Source of the DNA: Dictyostelium firmibasis
Lineage: Eukaryota; Evosea; Eumycetozoa; Dictyosteliales; Dictyosteliaceae
NCBI GenBank assembly: GCA_036169595.1
Contig: CM069767.1
Location: forward strand, 375,001-422,500
Length of the DNA: 47,500 nt
Direction: 5' to 3'
Shown here: one piece after another, positions 37,316 to 47,500 of the stretch
How the letters are laid out: each line of letters starts with the position of its first letter
Position numbering within the stretch: the stretch's first letter is position 1
The notes under the pieces: generated by a model
What the model was told of the DNA's origin: nothing
The model's database searches: none
The model's input: the letters and a program-made list of their open reading frames with translations, nothing else
Translations under genes and position numbers: made by a program

Positions 37316-37420
37316 ACTCAAATCTCCAATATCTTGGTTTAGATTTTTAAAAAAATCGACCTTAGATTTAAATTAATTAGTATAATAATTAACTTTTTTA
37401 TATTTTTTTTTACAACTTAC

Positions 37421-38198
37421 TGCTTTAAAAGAGTGGCCCATAGTTTCTATAACGAAATGGCTATTTTCAAGTTGTTCTGCTTCTTCGGAAGAAAGGTCTT
37501 CAATATTTGGGTAGACCGAAAAAGTTTTCTTAATAAAAATCTTTGAAAAACTTTTTGGTAACTATTAAAAATAAAAAAGAATGTTAATAGAAGAAAAGAG
37601 AAAAAAACCTATAGAATCTTACCATTTGACCTTTGATGATAGATTCTTCACTAGTAATAATGAATTTAATATTACAATAATAATTTTTTCCCAATTGACG
37701 AGGGAAAAATAAATGGTTGTCGGAAACTATATAAAAACCTCTAAAATTAATGGTTAAATTGTCCACTACAAATCCATTATTTGATTTTATTAAATCTCTT
37801 AAAAATGCTAAAAAAGATGTTTCCATAGTTAGTATTGTATAATTCAACCAAAGCTTTGATATGTATAAGTTTTTTTTTTTCAAAAACTTACTTTTTTCTA
37901 TAATATTTTCTGATAAAACAAATTCTTTACCACGTATAGAAGGGATACATGGTACTTGTGAGTTTTTTACCAATAAAGTTGATTGGAATGGAGTGGTCAA
38001 TTGAACTAATTGCTTTGGTGATTCTAAAATTAACTCTTGAGTTGATTCTATATGTGGCTCTTGAGTTTGTTCTATAAATGTGGAGGAATAAAAAGTATCG
38101 TAAATTTCTTCTTCTTGTTGTTGTTGTTGTTGTTGATTTTGTTGTTGTTGTTGTTTTTGTTCTTGCTCTTGCTCTTGCTCTTGCTCTTGCTCTTGCTC

Positions 38199-38275
<77 letters not shown>

Positions 38276-38437
38276 CTTGTTCTTGTTCTTGTTATTGTTA
38301 TTGTTATTGTTCTTGTTCTTGCTCTTGTTGTTGTTGTTGTTCTTGATGTTTAGAACAACAGCAACAACAAGAGCAAGAACAAGAGCAAGAACAAGAACAA
38401 GAACAAGAACAAGAACAAGAACAAGAACAAGAACAAG

Positions 38438-38508
<71 letters not shown>

Positions 38509-38758
38509 CGAACCATGGTACTTCGTTTTGAAAAAAATTAATATTTGTTGAACCATTATAATCAAAATCATTAATATTATCATCATCATTATAAATATAT
38601 TTGAAAAATAATTCATTTAAAATATAAATTACACCTATTGTGTAGAACCATCTGCTGTTTTTACGTTTACAATATAAAAGTTGTTTGTTATAAAATTCTA
38701 ATAAATTGGAAATCACTGTTGGTGGAATTTCCTTTCTTGAATTTTTAGTAAATTGCAT
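37421..38758 (-). pseudogene. MQF-family gene, copy 1: exons disrupted by an inverted triplet repeat
   Basis: Exon A (38758-37892) starts 'MQFTKNSRKEIPPTVISNLL', runs into the repeat block, and in another frame resumes as 'QEEEIYDTFYSSTFIEQTQE' and on to 'LSENIIEK'. Exon B (37807-37623) reads 'FLRDLIKSNNGFVVDNLTIN' and ends 'IIKGQM'. Exon C (37561-37421) reads 'LPKSFSKIFIKKTFSVYPNI' and ends 'GHSFKA'. Introns have GTAAGT/TTTTTTAG with a TACTAAC branch-like string, and GTAAGA/TAATAG; B to C is phase 0. The 5' frame and the downstream frame differ by net one base across the repeat, so the gene is broken as read. A further exon may lie beyond 37420. The family is not recognised. Confidence 0.55.
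38105..38508. repeat. GTT/CTT triplet block and its inverted copy
   Basis: 38105-38345 is built of TTGTTG, TTCTTG and CTCTTG units; 38352-38508 is the complementary kind (CAACAA, CAAGAA, CAAGAG). The join near 38340-38360 reads TTGTTCTTGATG then TTTAGAACAACAG. The single strand can fold into a hairpin with more than 100 bp of stem, with register slips. Confidence 0.9.
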
Positions 38759-38979
38759 TTTTAAAATTTGATAAAGTTTTGATTGATATTGAAAATGAAA
38801 AAAATAAAATATGTATTTATGTATATGTAAAGAGTAAAAAAAAAAAATTTTTTTAAAAAGAAAAATTAAACTAAATAAAACTTTATTTTAAAAAATTAAA
38901 AATTGTTTTTTTTTTATAAAATAATTTTCAAAATATTTTATTTTATTTTTCATATAACTTAAAAAAAAAACAATTTCAG

Positions 38980-38985
38980 AACTTC

Positions 38986-39020
<35 letters not shown>
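38980..39020. repeat. Poly-A tract
   Basis: A run of about 30 A bases, with nothing coding nearby. It sits about 40 bp upstream of the retrotransposon tail copy. Confidence 0.7.
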
Positions 39021-39024
<4 letters not shown>

Positions 39025-39054
39025 TTACAAAAAATAACCATAATAAGCTATAAT

Positions 39055-39106
39055 TTTAATTAACACCGCCTATGACCTTGTGTCTTATCATGTGTAAAAA
39101 AAAAAT
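39055..39106 (+). mobile_element. Retrotransposon 3'-end tail, copy 3
   Basis: TTAATTAACACCGCC, TATGACCTTGTGTCTTATCA, TGTGT then a ten-base A-run. It matches the reverse complement of 33161-33200 closely. No coding part is recognisable just upstream. Confidence 0.5.
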
Positions 39107-39263
39107 AGTTATAAAACACAAATTAAAACCAACAAAAATATGTAAAAAAATTTAAAAAATTTAAAAATTAATTCTGTTGATCAATCAAATAATATTATTT
39201 TTTTTATTTAATTTATAACTTTTAAATTTTTTAATGAAGAAAACATCTATATTTGATAATTTG

Positions 39264-39320
39264 CATCTTTAATATGTCGAAACATCTTTAATACGTTGAA
39301 ACATCTTCAATACGTCAATC
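39264..39320 (+). repeat. Three tandem 19-bp units
   Basis: CATCTTTAATATGTCGAAA, CATCTTTAATACGTTGAAA and CATCTTCAATACGTCAATC, end to end. The last unit continues into CCACCTTG, the string shared with 35109-35127. Confidence 0.8.
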
Positions 39321-39544
39321 CACCTTGACATGTGCAAAACAAAAAAAAAAAGCCCATCATTTTGCTAATGTGAATATATTATTTCATTTTTTACTTTTGC
39401 AATTAAATTTATTAATTTTTCATTTATGTTTATTCTTTTTTTGAATGTTAAAATGTATTCACACCCTAATAAATAAATTAATGTTTTTTCTAAACACACA
39501 AAATGGCAATTGTGTTACAGTGTTTTAATTTTTTTATATAAAAA

Positions 39545-40643
39545 AAAGTATTTACTGATTTTATTATAATTAATTTTTTTTTTTTATTTTTTATTATTTT
39601 ATTTTTTTTATTTTTTTTTTATTTTATTTTATTTTTTTATTTTTTTTATTATTGAAATATATTATTATTAATTATTTGAGTTTATTTGATGTTAACCAAT
39701 ATGAAAAATTACTAATTAATATTGGAAAAAATAAAAATATAATATTAATTATTAAAAAATATTAAGTTCTTATTAAAAAAATATAAAATTTTTAATAAGA
39801 ACTTGAAAAAAAAAATCACTCGTTTTCTTTAAACAAATACTAAAAAAAAAAAAAAAAGAAAATAAAAAAGTAAATTTTTAAAACTTTGGTGATACTTGTG
39901 TTGGAAAAATGAAATTTATTCAAATTTTAGATGAAATTAATGACCTCTTGTAAATATAATTTACATATAAATATACAGTGGCAATCGATTGGTACCACTT
40001 TGGATAAGTAATAGGCTAATTAAAAAAAAAAAATTTAAAATTACTTTTTTTGTATCCAAAATGAAAATTTTCAATTTTCAAAAACATTTGTTGTCATTAT
40101 TTTTATGAAAAATAAAATAAAGTATTTTGAAGGTCATTTTATAAAAAAAAAAAATTATTTTTTTATTTTTTAAATTTAGTGTTATTTAGTTAAAATTTTT
40201 TAATATTTTTTTTTTTTTAATTTTTTTTTTTTACTCTTCCCATACATATACATATTTTATCTTTATCATTATCAAACAAAACTTTTTCAAATTTTAAAAA
40301 TGCAATTCATTCAAACTTTTAGAAAACAAATTTCATCCACTGTTATTTCAAATTTATTAGAATTTTACCTCAAACAAATTTTAAATTTCAAGCGTAAAAA
40401 TAGTAGATGGTTTTGCACTGAAGGTGTAATTTCTATATTAAAAGAATTTTATTTAAAATCAATTACAATTTCAAAACCATCATCAATTTCATTTATAAAC
40501 ATTAAAAAAAATTCAACTTTAACTTCAGATTCATTTTTAATACCATCATTATCAGAGGTATCATCAACAGAATATATATATAATAATGATGAAAACAATG
40601 AATATTATTATGAATTAACAAATAGTAATATTGTTCAATATGA
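39545..40643 (+). repeat. Segmental duplication, left copy
   Basis: From TTTACTGATTTTATTATAAT to the Gln codons at 40643 this stretch matches 46546 to the window end in order. It includes AATTATTTGAGTTTATTTGA, TCTTGTAAATATAATTTA, GGCAATCGATTG and the whole upstream region of the MQF-family ORF. Differences are mostly homopolymer length and small indels. Confidence 0.9.
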
Positions 40644-40746
40644 ACAATTAGAACAACAAGTGATATGGCCTTTCTCTCAGCCAAAATCTAGGATCGGTGG
40701 ATTTTGGCAACCCCTTAAAAAAAAAGGGGAACGACGAAATTTTTAA
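40300..40746 (+). pseudogene. MQF-family gene, copy 2: truncated by foreign sequence
   Basis: ATG at 40300. The first ~114 residues begin 'MQFIQTFRKQISSTVISNLL' and keep the family block 'FKRKNSRWFCTEGVISILKE'. They end in 'QYEQLEQQ', where copy 3 goes on into a Gln run. From about 40651 the frame enters an unrelated, GC-richer segment ('VIWPFSQPKSRIGGFWQPLK') and stops at 40746. The family's later exons are absent. The promoter-proximal part is intact, so a 148-residue chimeric peptide could be made, but I treat it as a truncated copy. Confidence 0.6.
40651..40738 (+). other. Short GC-richer insert with two perfect hairpins
   Basis: CCAAAATC (40681-40688) faces GATTTTGG (40700-40707); CCCCTT (40711-40716) faces AAGGGG (40724-40729) across an A-run. 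It begins exactly where copy 2 leaves its duplicated partner. It may be an end of an inserted element or a structured RNA piece. No family recognised. Confidence 0.45.
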
Positions 40747-40854
40747 ATTTAATTAAATTAAGTCATAACATTACCACTTTCTTCGTTTGAAATTAAAAAA
40801 AATTATTATTATTATTATTTATTCAAGTTTTATAATTATCTTTGAGAATCACTA

Positions 40855-40935
40855 AATTTAAATTAAATAATTACCTTTAATAATAATAATTTATAACAGT
40901 TGTTTACCTTGAATAAATAAAATTTTATGAAAAAA
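40855..40935 (+). repeat. Dispersed repeat, copy B (partial)
   Basis: TTAAATTAAATAATTACC and TTTAATAATAATAATTTATA to GAATAAATAAAATTTT, as in copies A and C; flanks of the unit are missing. Confidence 0.8.
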
Positions 40936-41086
40936 TTATTTTAATTAAAATAAACAATATTGTATATAAATTTTAAAATAGGTCAATCTACAAGTTATAT
41001 ACATTAATATAAATGTATTTCTTATTATATTAATGTATTTATATTTAAATTCATACCTTCTTAATTTTTAATATATATCCTAGTTC

Positions 41087-41360
41087 TTCACATAGAGATG
41101 ACCATCTGTATCCCAAAATATACTAATGGAGATGTACATTTAGGTGGAGATAATTTCGATCAAAAGTAGATTTGCGAAAAGATCCTACCGCCTTAGAACT
41201 GTAAGGGAAGCTGTTGAAAAGGCTCAGGAAACACCGAGATTGGACGTTATTCAGCTTTCTTTTGGTAGAATCCTTAAGCGGGTTATACACCAAGTTAGTT
41301 GAAGCTAGAGTTTTACCTAATCCGACCTTTGGATGGTCCGTGTAATTTTCAGCCATCCTC
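41087..41360 (+). pseudogene. Hsp70 pseudogene, ATPase-domain piece
   Basis: One frame reads 'KYTNGDVHLGGDNFDQK' (the family block GDTHLGGEDFD), then a stop. A shifted frame gives 'AKRSYRLRTVREAVEKAQET', matching the Hsp70 'LRRLREAAEKAK' helix with substitutions. Further frame breaks follow. The segment between the two family blocks is shortened. It is less AT-rich than its surroundings. It is probably one half of the pseudogene whose substrate-binding piece lies at 41961-42185. Confidence 0.7.
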
Positions 41361-41370
41361 GTCCATCCAA

Positions 41371-41960
41371 CAATTTTATTTATTACTCCGAATTATTTTT
41401 TAAAAAAATCCATTTTTTTTTCAATATTAATTGGTGATTTTGTTAACATCAAACTCAAATAATAATAAATTTTCAAAATATAAAAAAAAAAATATAAAAT
41501 AAAAAAATTATAAATTAATATTAACAATAAAAAACATGGAAAAAGTTGAAAATTTTTTTTTTTTGTGATTTTTTTTATTTTTTTTTTTTTTTTTGCAATA
41601 ATCTCAAAAAAACAAGATAAAAGGTGTTTTTGCTTGTTTTTACTGAATTCAACTTTTTATTAAAAAAAAATGTAATATACAACAAAATTTTTATAATAAA
41701 AGTTATATTTGACAATAATTTATTTTTTATTTTTTTTTATTTTTTTTTTTTGAAAATAATAATTAATTTCTTTTTCACAACATAATTTTTAAATATTTAA
41801 TGGCGTCATTGATAATATATTTTTTTTAATTATTATGAAAATTTTTTTTTTATTATTTATTTATTTATTTATTTATTTTCTGTTAACTGTCAAAAATTAT
41901 AAAAAATACAATTTGTAAATTTGTTTAAATTTATTAGTTTTTTTTAAAATCCACTAAATC
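41371..41960. other. AT-rich spacer between the two Hsp70 pieces
   Basis: 590 bp of A/T-runs and short low-complexity strings, with no coding resemblance to Hsp70. It may be an insertion that split the pseudogene. Nothing else recognised. Confidence 0.5.
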
Positions 41961-42185
41961 CTATAATTATAAAATGATGGATGGATCGTCCTCAATCCTA
42001 ACTCCGTACTTTTTTAAAAAAAAAATCCGGATAAGGCTTTACTCTGGTTGAAGCTAATACGACCATCCCTACAAAAAAGTCAGAGGTATTCTCCACCGCT
42101 GCCGATAACCAATCTGAGTAACCATTCATGTTTTACTAGGCGAAAGGGCAATCCACAAAAGCAACTACAAAGGTACCTTTAAAAA
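41961..42185 (+). pseudogene. Hsp70 pseudogene, substrate-binding piece
   Basis: The frame reads 'EANTTIPTKKSEVFSTAADN', 'QSE', then after a one-base shift 'VTIHVLLGERAI'. This is the well-known junction of the Hsp70 peptide-binding domain (NTTIPTKKSQVFSTAADxQ...V.I.V.QGER), same strand and order as the ATPase piece upstream. Frame breaks and loss of the rest show it is dead. Confidence 0.8.
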
Positions 42186-42237
42186 ACCAGTTGAAGATGA
42201 CATTACAGAATGAATAAAGAGCTGATGCAACTCATGG

Positions 42238-42540
42238 TAATAAAGTCTGTGATAAAATTACAAATTTTTTTTTTTTTAAAATTAATATTATAAATAATAA
42301 TTAAATTTTTTTTATAATATTTAAATTAAATAATTACCTTTAATAATAATAATTTATAACACTTGTTAACTTGAATAAATAAAATTTTGGGAAAAAAAAA
42401 AAAAAATTTTAATTTATATTGAAAAAAAAAATAAATTATTTTTTTTAATTTTTTTATTTTTTTCAAAATTCCACATTAGGTGATTCATTGATTTATTCTA
42501 TATTTTCTAAATTTGGTAATGACCTAGCCACTTTATTACT
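42238..42540 (+). repeat. Dispersed ~300-bp repeat, copy C
   Basis: Same order of blocks as copy A: AATAAAGTCTGTGATAAAAT, ATTACCTTTAATAATAATAA, GGTAATGACCTAGCCACTTT. It ends directly against the 730-bp microsatellite. Confidence 0.85.
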
Positions 42541-42541
42541 A

Positions 42542-43273
<732 letters not shown>

Positions 43274-43440
43274 CAAGAAATGATTATTGAAAATTGTAGA
43301 AATTCACTTTTTTGCAAAAAAGTTTTTTTTTTTTTTTTTTTTTTTTTCTTGGGTTTCTTGGGTTTCGAGAGTTTTGGGAGTTTTGAAAAAAACTGAAGGA
43401 AACTGGTGTCAAAAAAAAAAAAAAATATGTACAATTTATA

Positions 43441-43477
43441 GAGTTTCGCGAGTTTATTTTCAAAACTTGTGAAACTC
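43441..43477. repeat. 37-bp imperfect palindrome next to the TIR
   Basis: GAGTTTCGCGAGTTT (43441-43455) faces AAACTTGTGAAACTC (43463-43477), matching at 12 of 15 positions. It ends three bases before the left inverted repeat of the 43481-46260 unit. Confidence 0.75.
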
Positions 43478-43660
43478 AACTACACCTCCAGAAAAAAATG
43501 CGGAATAACTCGGATTATTATTAAAATCTAGGGGACAATTCTTATTATAATTATATTCTTTTTTTTTTAGATAATAATAATATTCTCAATTAATTCTCAA
43601 TTTATTCGAAAAAAAGAATAATATAATAATATAATGAGAAAAATATAATAATATTAATGA

Positions 43661-43743
43661 GTCACTGGAAGAAACGACTTTCACAAATTGCCAAAATTGA
43701 TAATTTTTATTTTTTTGTGATAATAAAAATGAAAAAAAGTCAA
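43661..43743 (+). repeat. ~90-bp dispersed repeat, copy 2
   Basis: TCACTGGAAGAAACGACTTT ... GCCAAAATTGATAATTTTTA ... GATAATAAAAATGAAAAAAA, as at 35867-35960. Confidence 0.7.
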
Positions 43744-43779
43744 AAAATATTTTTTTTTAACAAAATTTTGGTGGTATTG

Positions 43780-43863
43780 TTATTTTATTTTATTTTATTT
43801 TATTTTATTTTATTTTATTTTATTTTATTTTATTTTATTTTATTTTATTTTATTTTATTTTAT
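43780..43863. repeat. (TTTTA)n pentanucleotide repeat
   Basis: About 16 perfect units. Confidence 0.95.
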
Positions 43864-44061
43864 CACTATTATATAATTAATATCATCATATATTATTATT
43901 TTTTTATTTTTATTTTTTTTATTTTTTATTTTCACTTTTTTTTATTTTTAAAAATACGTTTCATTTTCAAAATTTTTTTTTTTTTTTTTTTCAAAACAAT
44001 TAATATGTTTATACAATTTAAATAAATATATAAATTCATTAATAATAATATATAACACACA

Positions 44062-46112
44062 ATGCCTAAAAATTTTAATGATTTGTTAAAATCTTTATCC
44101 TATGAAAAAAACGATGACTCACTAACAGTATACTCGAATCCTGATAACAAAAGAGCTATCAACAGTTTTTTACAAAAAAATTCAATTTTTGGCATAGATA
44201 GATTTTCTGTGTTCCATACATATTTTAATGAAAATAAAAGGAAAAGTGACACACCTCTTACAAATAAAAATGACAGGAAAAAACTTAAAAATAGAGATAT
44301 TTTTCAAGATTTTAAAGAACCAGAAGAAGAAGATATAAACAAAATTACTCCTATCAAATCATTAGGTAATAAAAATGATTTAGAGATTGAAAATGAAGAG
44401 AGTGAAAATGAAGAGAGTTCATATGATGGTAAAACTAATGCAGATGGCGAATATAATGAATATGATGGTGAAAGGAATGAATATGATGGTGAAAGAATGA
44501 GTATGATGGTGAAAAGAATGAATATGATGGTGAAAAGAATGAATATGATGGTGAAATGAATGAATATGATGGCGAAATGAATGAATATGATGGTTATGGT
44601 GAAATGAATGAAGGTGATGGTAATAGTGAAATGAATGATGATAATGGTGAAGATGATGGTGAAGATGATGGTGAAGGCAAAAGTGAAACAAATGAAAAAC
44701 AAGTAATTTATGAAATTTATGATAATTACCCCCCTGAAATAGAATCAATTGAAATTTCTTCATTTTCAAAAGAAGAAATTGATCAATTATTTGTTTTATC
44801 AAATAATGATTATGGATTTGTTCTTTCAAAATGTTTGAATTATATTCAAAAAAAATCAAAAGAAATTTTTGAAAAAGTAATTTCAGTAATAAACACACCA
44901 GATTCTTATGTTTATCAAATGCTACAACAAAACACTTCCACAGAAAACCACCTAATGATGTGGATTAAAATTCAACAACTGCAGCACAATTTATTTAATC
45001 ATCAACAACAATTAAATATAGCATCACCCCAACAATATATTGATATTGCCAATTTATTAAAAAATCCAGACTTTTTAAAACTCATCTCGGGTGAAACAAG
45101 AATTAATGAAAAAGAGATAAAACCAATAGATTACAAAAAAAGAAAAGAAAAAAATGAAATTAAGAATTATATCAAATCTTGGTATAGATATAAAGAATCA
45201 AATTTTTTAACAATTTCAGATGAAAAAATTCCACAATTATTGCTAGAATTTTTAAAAAAACAAATATCTCAAGATCCAAAAATTTTAACAACATTTAAAG
45301 ATCAATCACTAATATCACTAATCAATGAATCGAAAAAAAATTTGAAAGATCTTTGGAAACCAAAAGACAAATTATTTAAAGAATTATGTATCAAGTTTCC
45401 AAAATATATTATTAATGAAAAATTAAAATTAGAAAAAGATGTAGTCAAAGATATGGTTTATTCCAAATTTTCTTTTCAAATTGATGAAGAACAAGCTACC
45501 AAAATAACAAAATGGATCTTAGCTAGCAAAGAATCATTTCACTCATACACACAACCAGATTACATAAAAAATTATACACAACCAACTTCTTCCAATATTA
45601 TTTCACCAAAAGTATCTTTAAAAATAGAAGAAAAATCAAAATCTGATCTAACATCAACACCAAAATCATTACCACCAAAATCTAATGCAACATCAACACC
45701 AAAATCATTACCACCAAAATCTAATGTAACATTAACACCAAAATCATTACCACCAAAATCTAATGCAACATCAACACCAAAATCATTACCACCAAAATCA
45801 GATGCAACATCAACACTAAAATCATTACCACAAAAATCTAATGCAACATCAACACCAAAATCAGATGCAACATCAACACCAAAAACATCAAAATATGTAG
45901 TAATATCAACAACAAAATCATTACCATTAAAATCTGATATGGCATCAACACCAAAAACTTTACCATTTAAATCTAATGCAACATCAACACCAAAAACATC
46001 AACATCAAAATCTGATGCAGCATCAACACCAAAAATAGTTACCCGACTTCGTATAGATCCTCAACTCCTCGAAGATTACCAACAAGATAAAAAAAAAAAT
46101 AATAAAAAATAA
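44062..46112 (+). pseudogene. Large ORF of unknown family, one-base frameshift in a repeat
   Basis: ATG at 44062 and stop at 46110-46112. The first frame is open to 44559, the second from before 44556 to the end. They meet in tandem 21-bp units coding YDGE[K/R/M]NE. One unit near 44490 has GAAAG where its sisters have GAAAAG or GAAAGG, so one missing base explains the shift. With it restored the protein would have 683 residues. The N-terminus is 'MPKNFNDLLKSLSYEKNDDS'. The middle, after acidic repeats, is helical, with 'KNYIKSWYRYKESNFLTISD' and 'LWKPKDKLFKELCIKFPKYI'. The C-terminus is about ten 13-residue units like 'SNATSTPKSLPPK', then 'TRLRIDPQLLEDYQQDKKKN'. Both repeats suggest rapid expansion. 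It may be a young pseudogene or a sequencing error in a live gene. Confidence 0.6.
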
Positions 46113-46260
46113 TTTAAATATTTTTGAACACATAATGTTGGGTAAAAAACCCTTTTAAAATTAATAACGTTTCTTTTTTTTTTTTTTTTAAAATCAATCG
46201 ATAATTCTTCTATTTTATTCCAATACGATAAAATTCTTTTTTCAAATTTCTGGAGGTGTA

Positions 46261-46545
46261 ATTAAAAAAAAATAAAAAAAAAAATTAAAAAAAAAACCAA
46301 TTTTATATTTCATAATAATAAAAAAGTTAAATTTAGTCTAAAGTATAAACATATGTTTTATATTGTTTTTTGAGATTCTTGCAAAAAAAAAAAAATTAAA
46401 AAAACATAATAACAAAAAAAAAAAAATTAACACAAAAAAAACAAACATTTTCAACTTTATTCATAATTTTTTTTGCAGATTTTTTCATCAACAAAAAAAA
46501 TAAAAAAAAAAATTATTATTTAAAAATAATTAATAAAAAAAAGGA
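46261..46545. other. AT-rich spacer right of the candidate element
   Basis: A-runs and T-runs with no feature beyond the following duplication. Confidence 0.5.
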
Positions 46546-46562
46546 TTTACTGATTTTATTAT

Positions 46563-46596
<34 letters not shown>

Positions 46597-47500
46597 TGTA
46601 TATTTTTTATTTTATTTTATTTTTTTATTTTTTTTTATTTTGAATTTATTATTTTTAATTATTTGAGTTTATTTGATGTTTAAATCACTAATTAATATTT
46701 AAAAAAATTATTTTATAAGAACTTAAAAAAAAAAATCACTCTTTTTCTTTAAACAAATCCTAAAAAAAAAAAAAATAAATAAATAATGACCTCTTGTAAA
46801 TATAATTTATTTATAAATTTACGTCTAAATTCACTGGCAATCGATTGATACCTCATTAAATTAGTAATAGGCTAATTAAAAAAACTAAATTTAAAATTAC
46901 TTTTTTTGTATCCAAAATGACAATTTTCAATTTTTAAAAACATTTTTAGTCATTATTTTTATGAAAAATAAAATAAAGTATTTTGAAGGTCATTTTATAA
47001 AAAAAAAAAATTATTTTTTTATTTTTTAAATTTAGTGTTAATTAGTTTATATTTTTTTAAATTTTTTTTTTTTTTTAAATTTTTATTTTTTTTACTCTTG
47101 CCATACATATACATATTTTATCTTTATCATTATCAAACAAAACTTTGTCAAATTTTAAAAATGCAATTCATTCAAACTTTTAGAAAACAAATACCATCGA
47201 CTGTTATTTCAAATTTATTAGAATTTTACCTCAAACAAATTTTAAATTTCAAGCGTAAAAATAGTATATGGTTTTGCACTGAAGGTGTAATTTCTATATT
47301 AAAAGAATTTTATTTAAAATCAAATACAATTTCAACTTCAACTTCAACTTCAGATTCAATTTTAATACCATCATTATCAGAGGCATCACCAACAGAATAT
47401 ATATAATAATGATGAAAACAATGATTATTATTATGAATTAACAAATAGTAATATTGTTCAATACGAACAATTAGAACAACAACAACAACAACAACAACAA
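46546..47500 (+). repeat. Segmental duplication, right copy (continues past window)
   Basis: Same order of blocks as 39545-40643, in the same orientation, offset by about 6.86 kb at the ORF start codons. It has a slightly shorter block in front of CCTCTTGTAAATATAATTTA. Confidence 0.9.
47161..47500 (+). pseudogene. MQF-family gene, copy 3: frameshift in a TA repeat, 3' end outside window
   Basis: ATG at 47161 gives 'MQFIQTFRKQIPSTVISNLL' and the family block 'FKRKNSIWFCTEGVISILKE'. At 47395-47408 the sequence has two fewer bases (one TA) than copy 2, so the frame stops at 47404-47406. The next frame would continue as 'NNDYYYELTNSNIVQYEQLE' into a Gln run reaching the window end. In copy 2 that place is open. 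It is either a fresh pseudogene or a sequence error at a dinucleotide repeat. Confidence 0.6.

Larger units (their letters stand above)
43481..46260 (+). mobile_element. Candidate DNA element with 14-bp terminal inverted repeats
   Basis: Left end TACACCTCCAGAAA (43481-43494); right end is its exact reverse complement, TTTCTGGAGGTGTA (46247-46260). The outermost two bases on both sides are TA, so the unit could be read as TA-flanked CACCTCCAGAAA ends, as in TA-targeting transposons. The enclosed 2.78 kb holds one large ORF of unknown family (44062-46112), a (TTTTA)n block and a copy of the 90-bp repeat. No transposase motif could be recognised, so mobility is inference. Chance matching of a 7-GC 14-mer in such AT-rich DNA is unlikely but not excluded. 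Confidence 0.45.

Noticed and set aside
38052-38531. Leu/Val/Cys homopolymer ORFs on both strands
   Set aside because: They are alternate frames of the inverted triplet repeat; only the minus-strand MQF frame has family support.
43657-44025. 122-residue ORF
   Set aside because: Made of the (TTTTA)n repeat and T-runs; no coding character.

Overview
The window looks like nuclear DNA of a Dictyostelium-type social amoeba, very probably D. discoideum. It is extremely AT-rich, with long A/T homopolymers between genes and short AT-only introns (GTAAGT/GTATGT donors, TAG/CAG acceptors). Proteins carry poly-Asn and poly-Gln runs, and several match D. discoideum families I know (UMP-CMP kinase, tyrosine aminotransferase, NO66, glycogen debranching enzyme). 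From recalled gene neighbourhoods I suspect chromosome 5, but the sequence alone does not prove it.

Positions 1-33,021 are compact and mostly orderly. In order they hold: the 3' part of a Nup133 nucleoporin gene (+); UMP-CMP kinase pyrK (+); an unrecognised Asn-rich protein with a faint Sld3/Treslin look (-); a shortened, partly degenerate polyketide synthase ending in a thioester reductase (-); a UBIAD1-type prenyltransferase (-); NO66 JmjC hydroxylase (-); tyrosine aminotransferase (+); glycogen debranching enzyme (-); a three-exon 114-residue protein with a CX9C pair (-); a LIM protein with C-terminal repeats (+); acetyl-CoA hydrolase/CoA-transferase (-); a four-exon signal-peptide-peptidase-type protease (-); an 85-residue two-exon orphan (-); and a 1272-residue Dictyostelium-type ankyrin-like protein (+). 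I rebuilt the multi-exon genes from splice signals and reading-frame phase. These are mostly independent housekeeping genes, and I see no pathway cluster.

Positions 33,022-47,500 are different: a graveyard of repeats and broken genes. It holds a minus-strand end of a probable non-LTR retrotransposon plus two more matching poly-A-tailed 3' ends, a decayed gene ending in a near-perfect 54-bp inverted repeat, and two pieces of an Hsp70 pseudogene. It also holds a 3'-exon fragment of a CPBP/CAAX protease, three copies of an unrecognised 'MQF' gene family (all disrupted as read), three copies of a ~300-bp dispersed repeat, and (ATT)n tracts of about 210 and 730 bp. A triplet-repeat block is duplicated as a large hairpin. 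The most novel-looking unit is 43,481-46,260: about 2.8 kb bounded by a perfect 14-bp inverted repeat with TA at each outer end, enclosing one large ORF of unknown family with a single-base frameshift. It may be an undescribed DNA transposon or a remnant of one.
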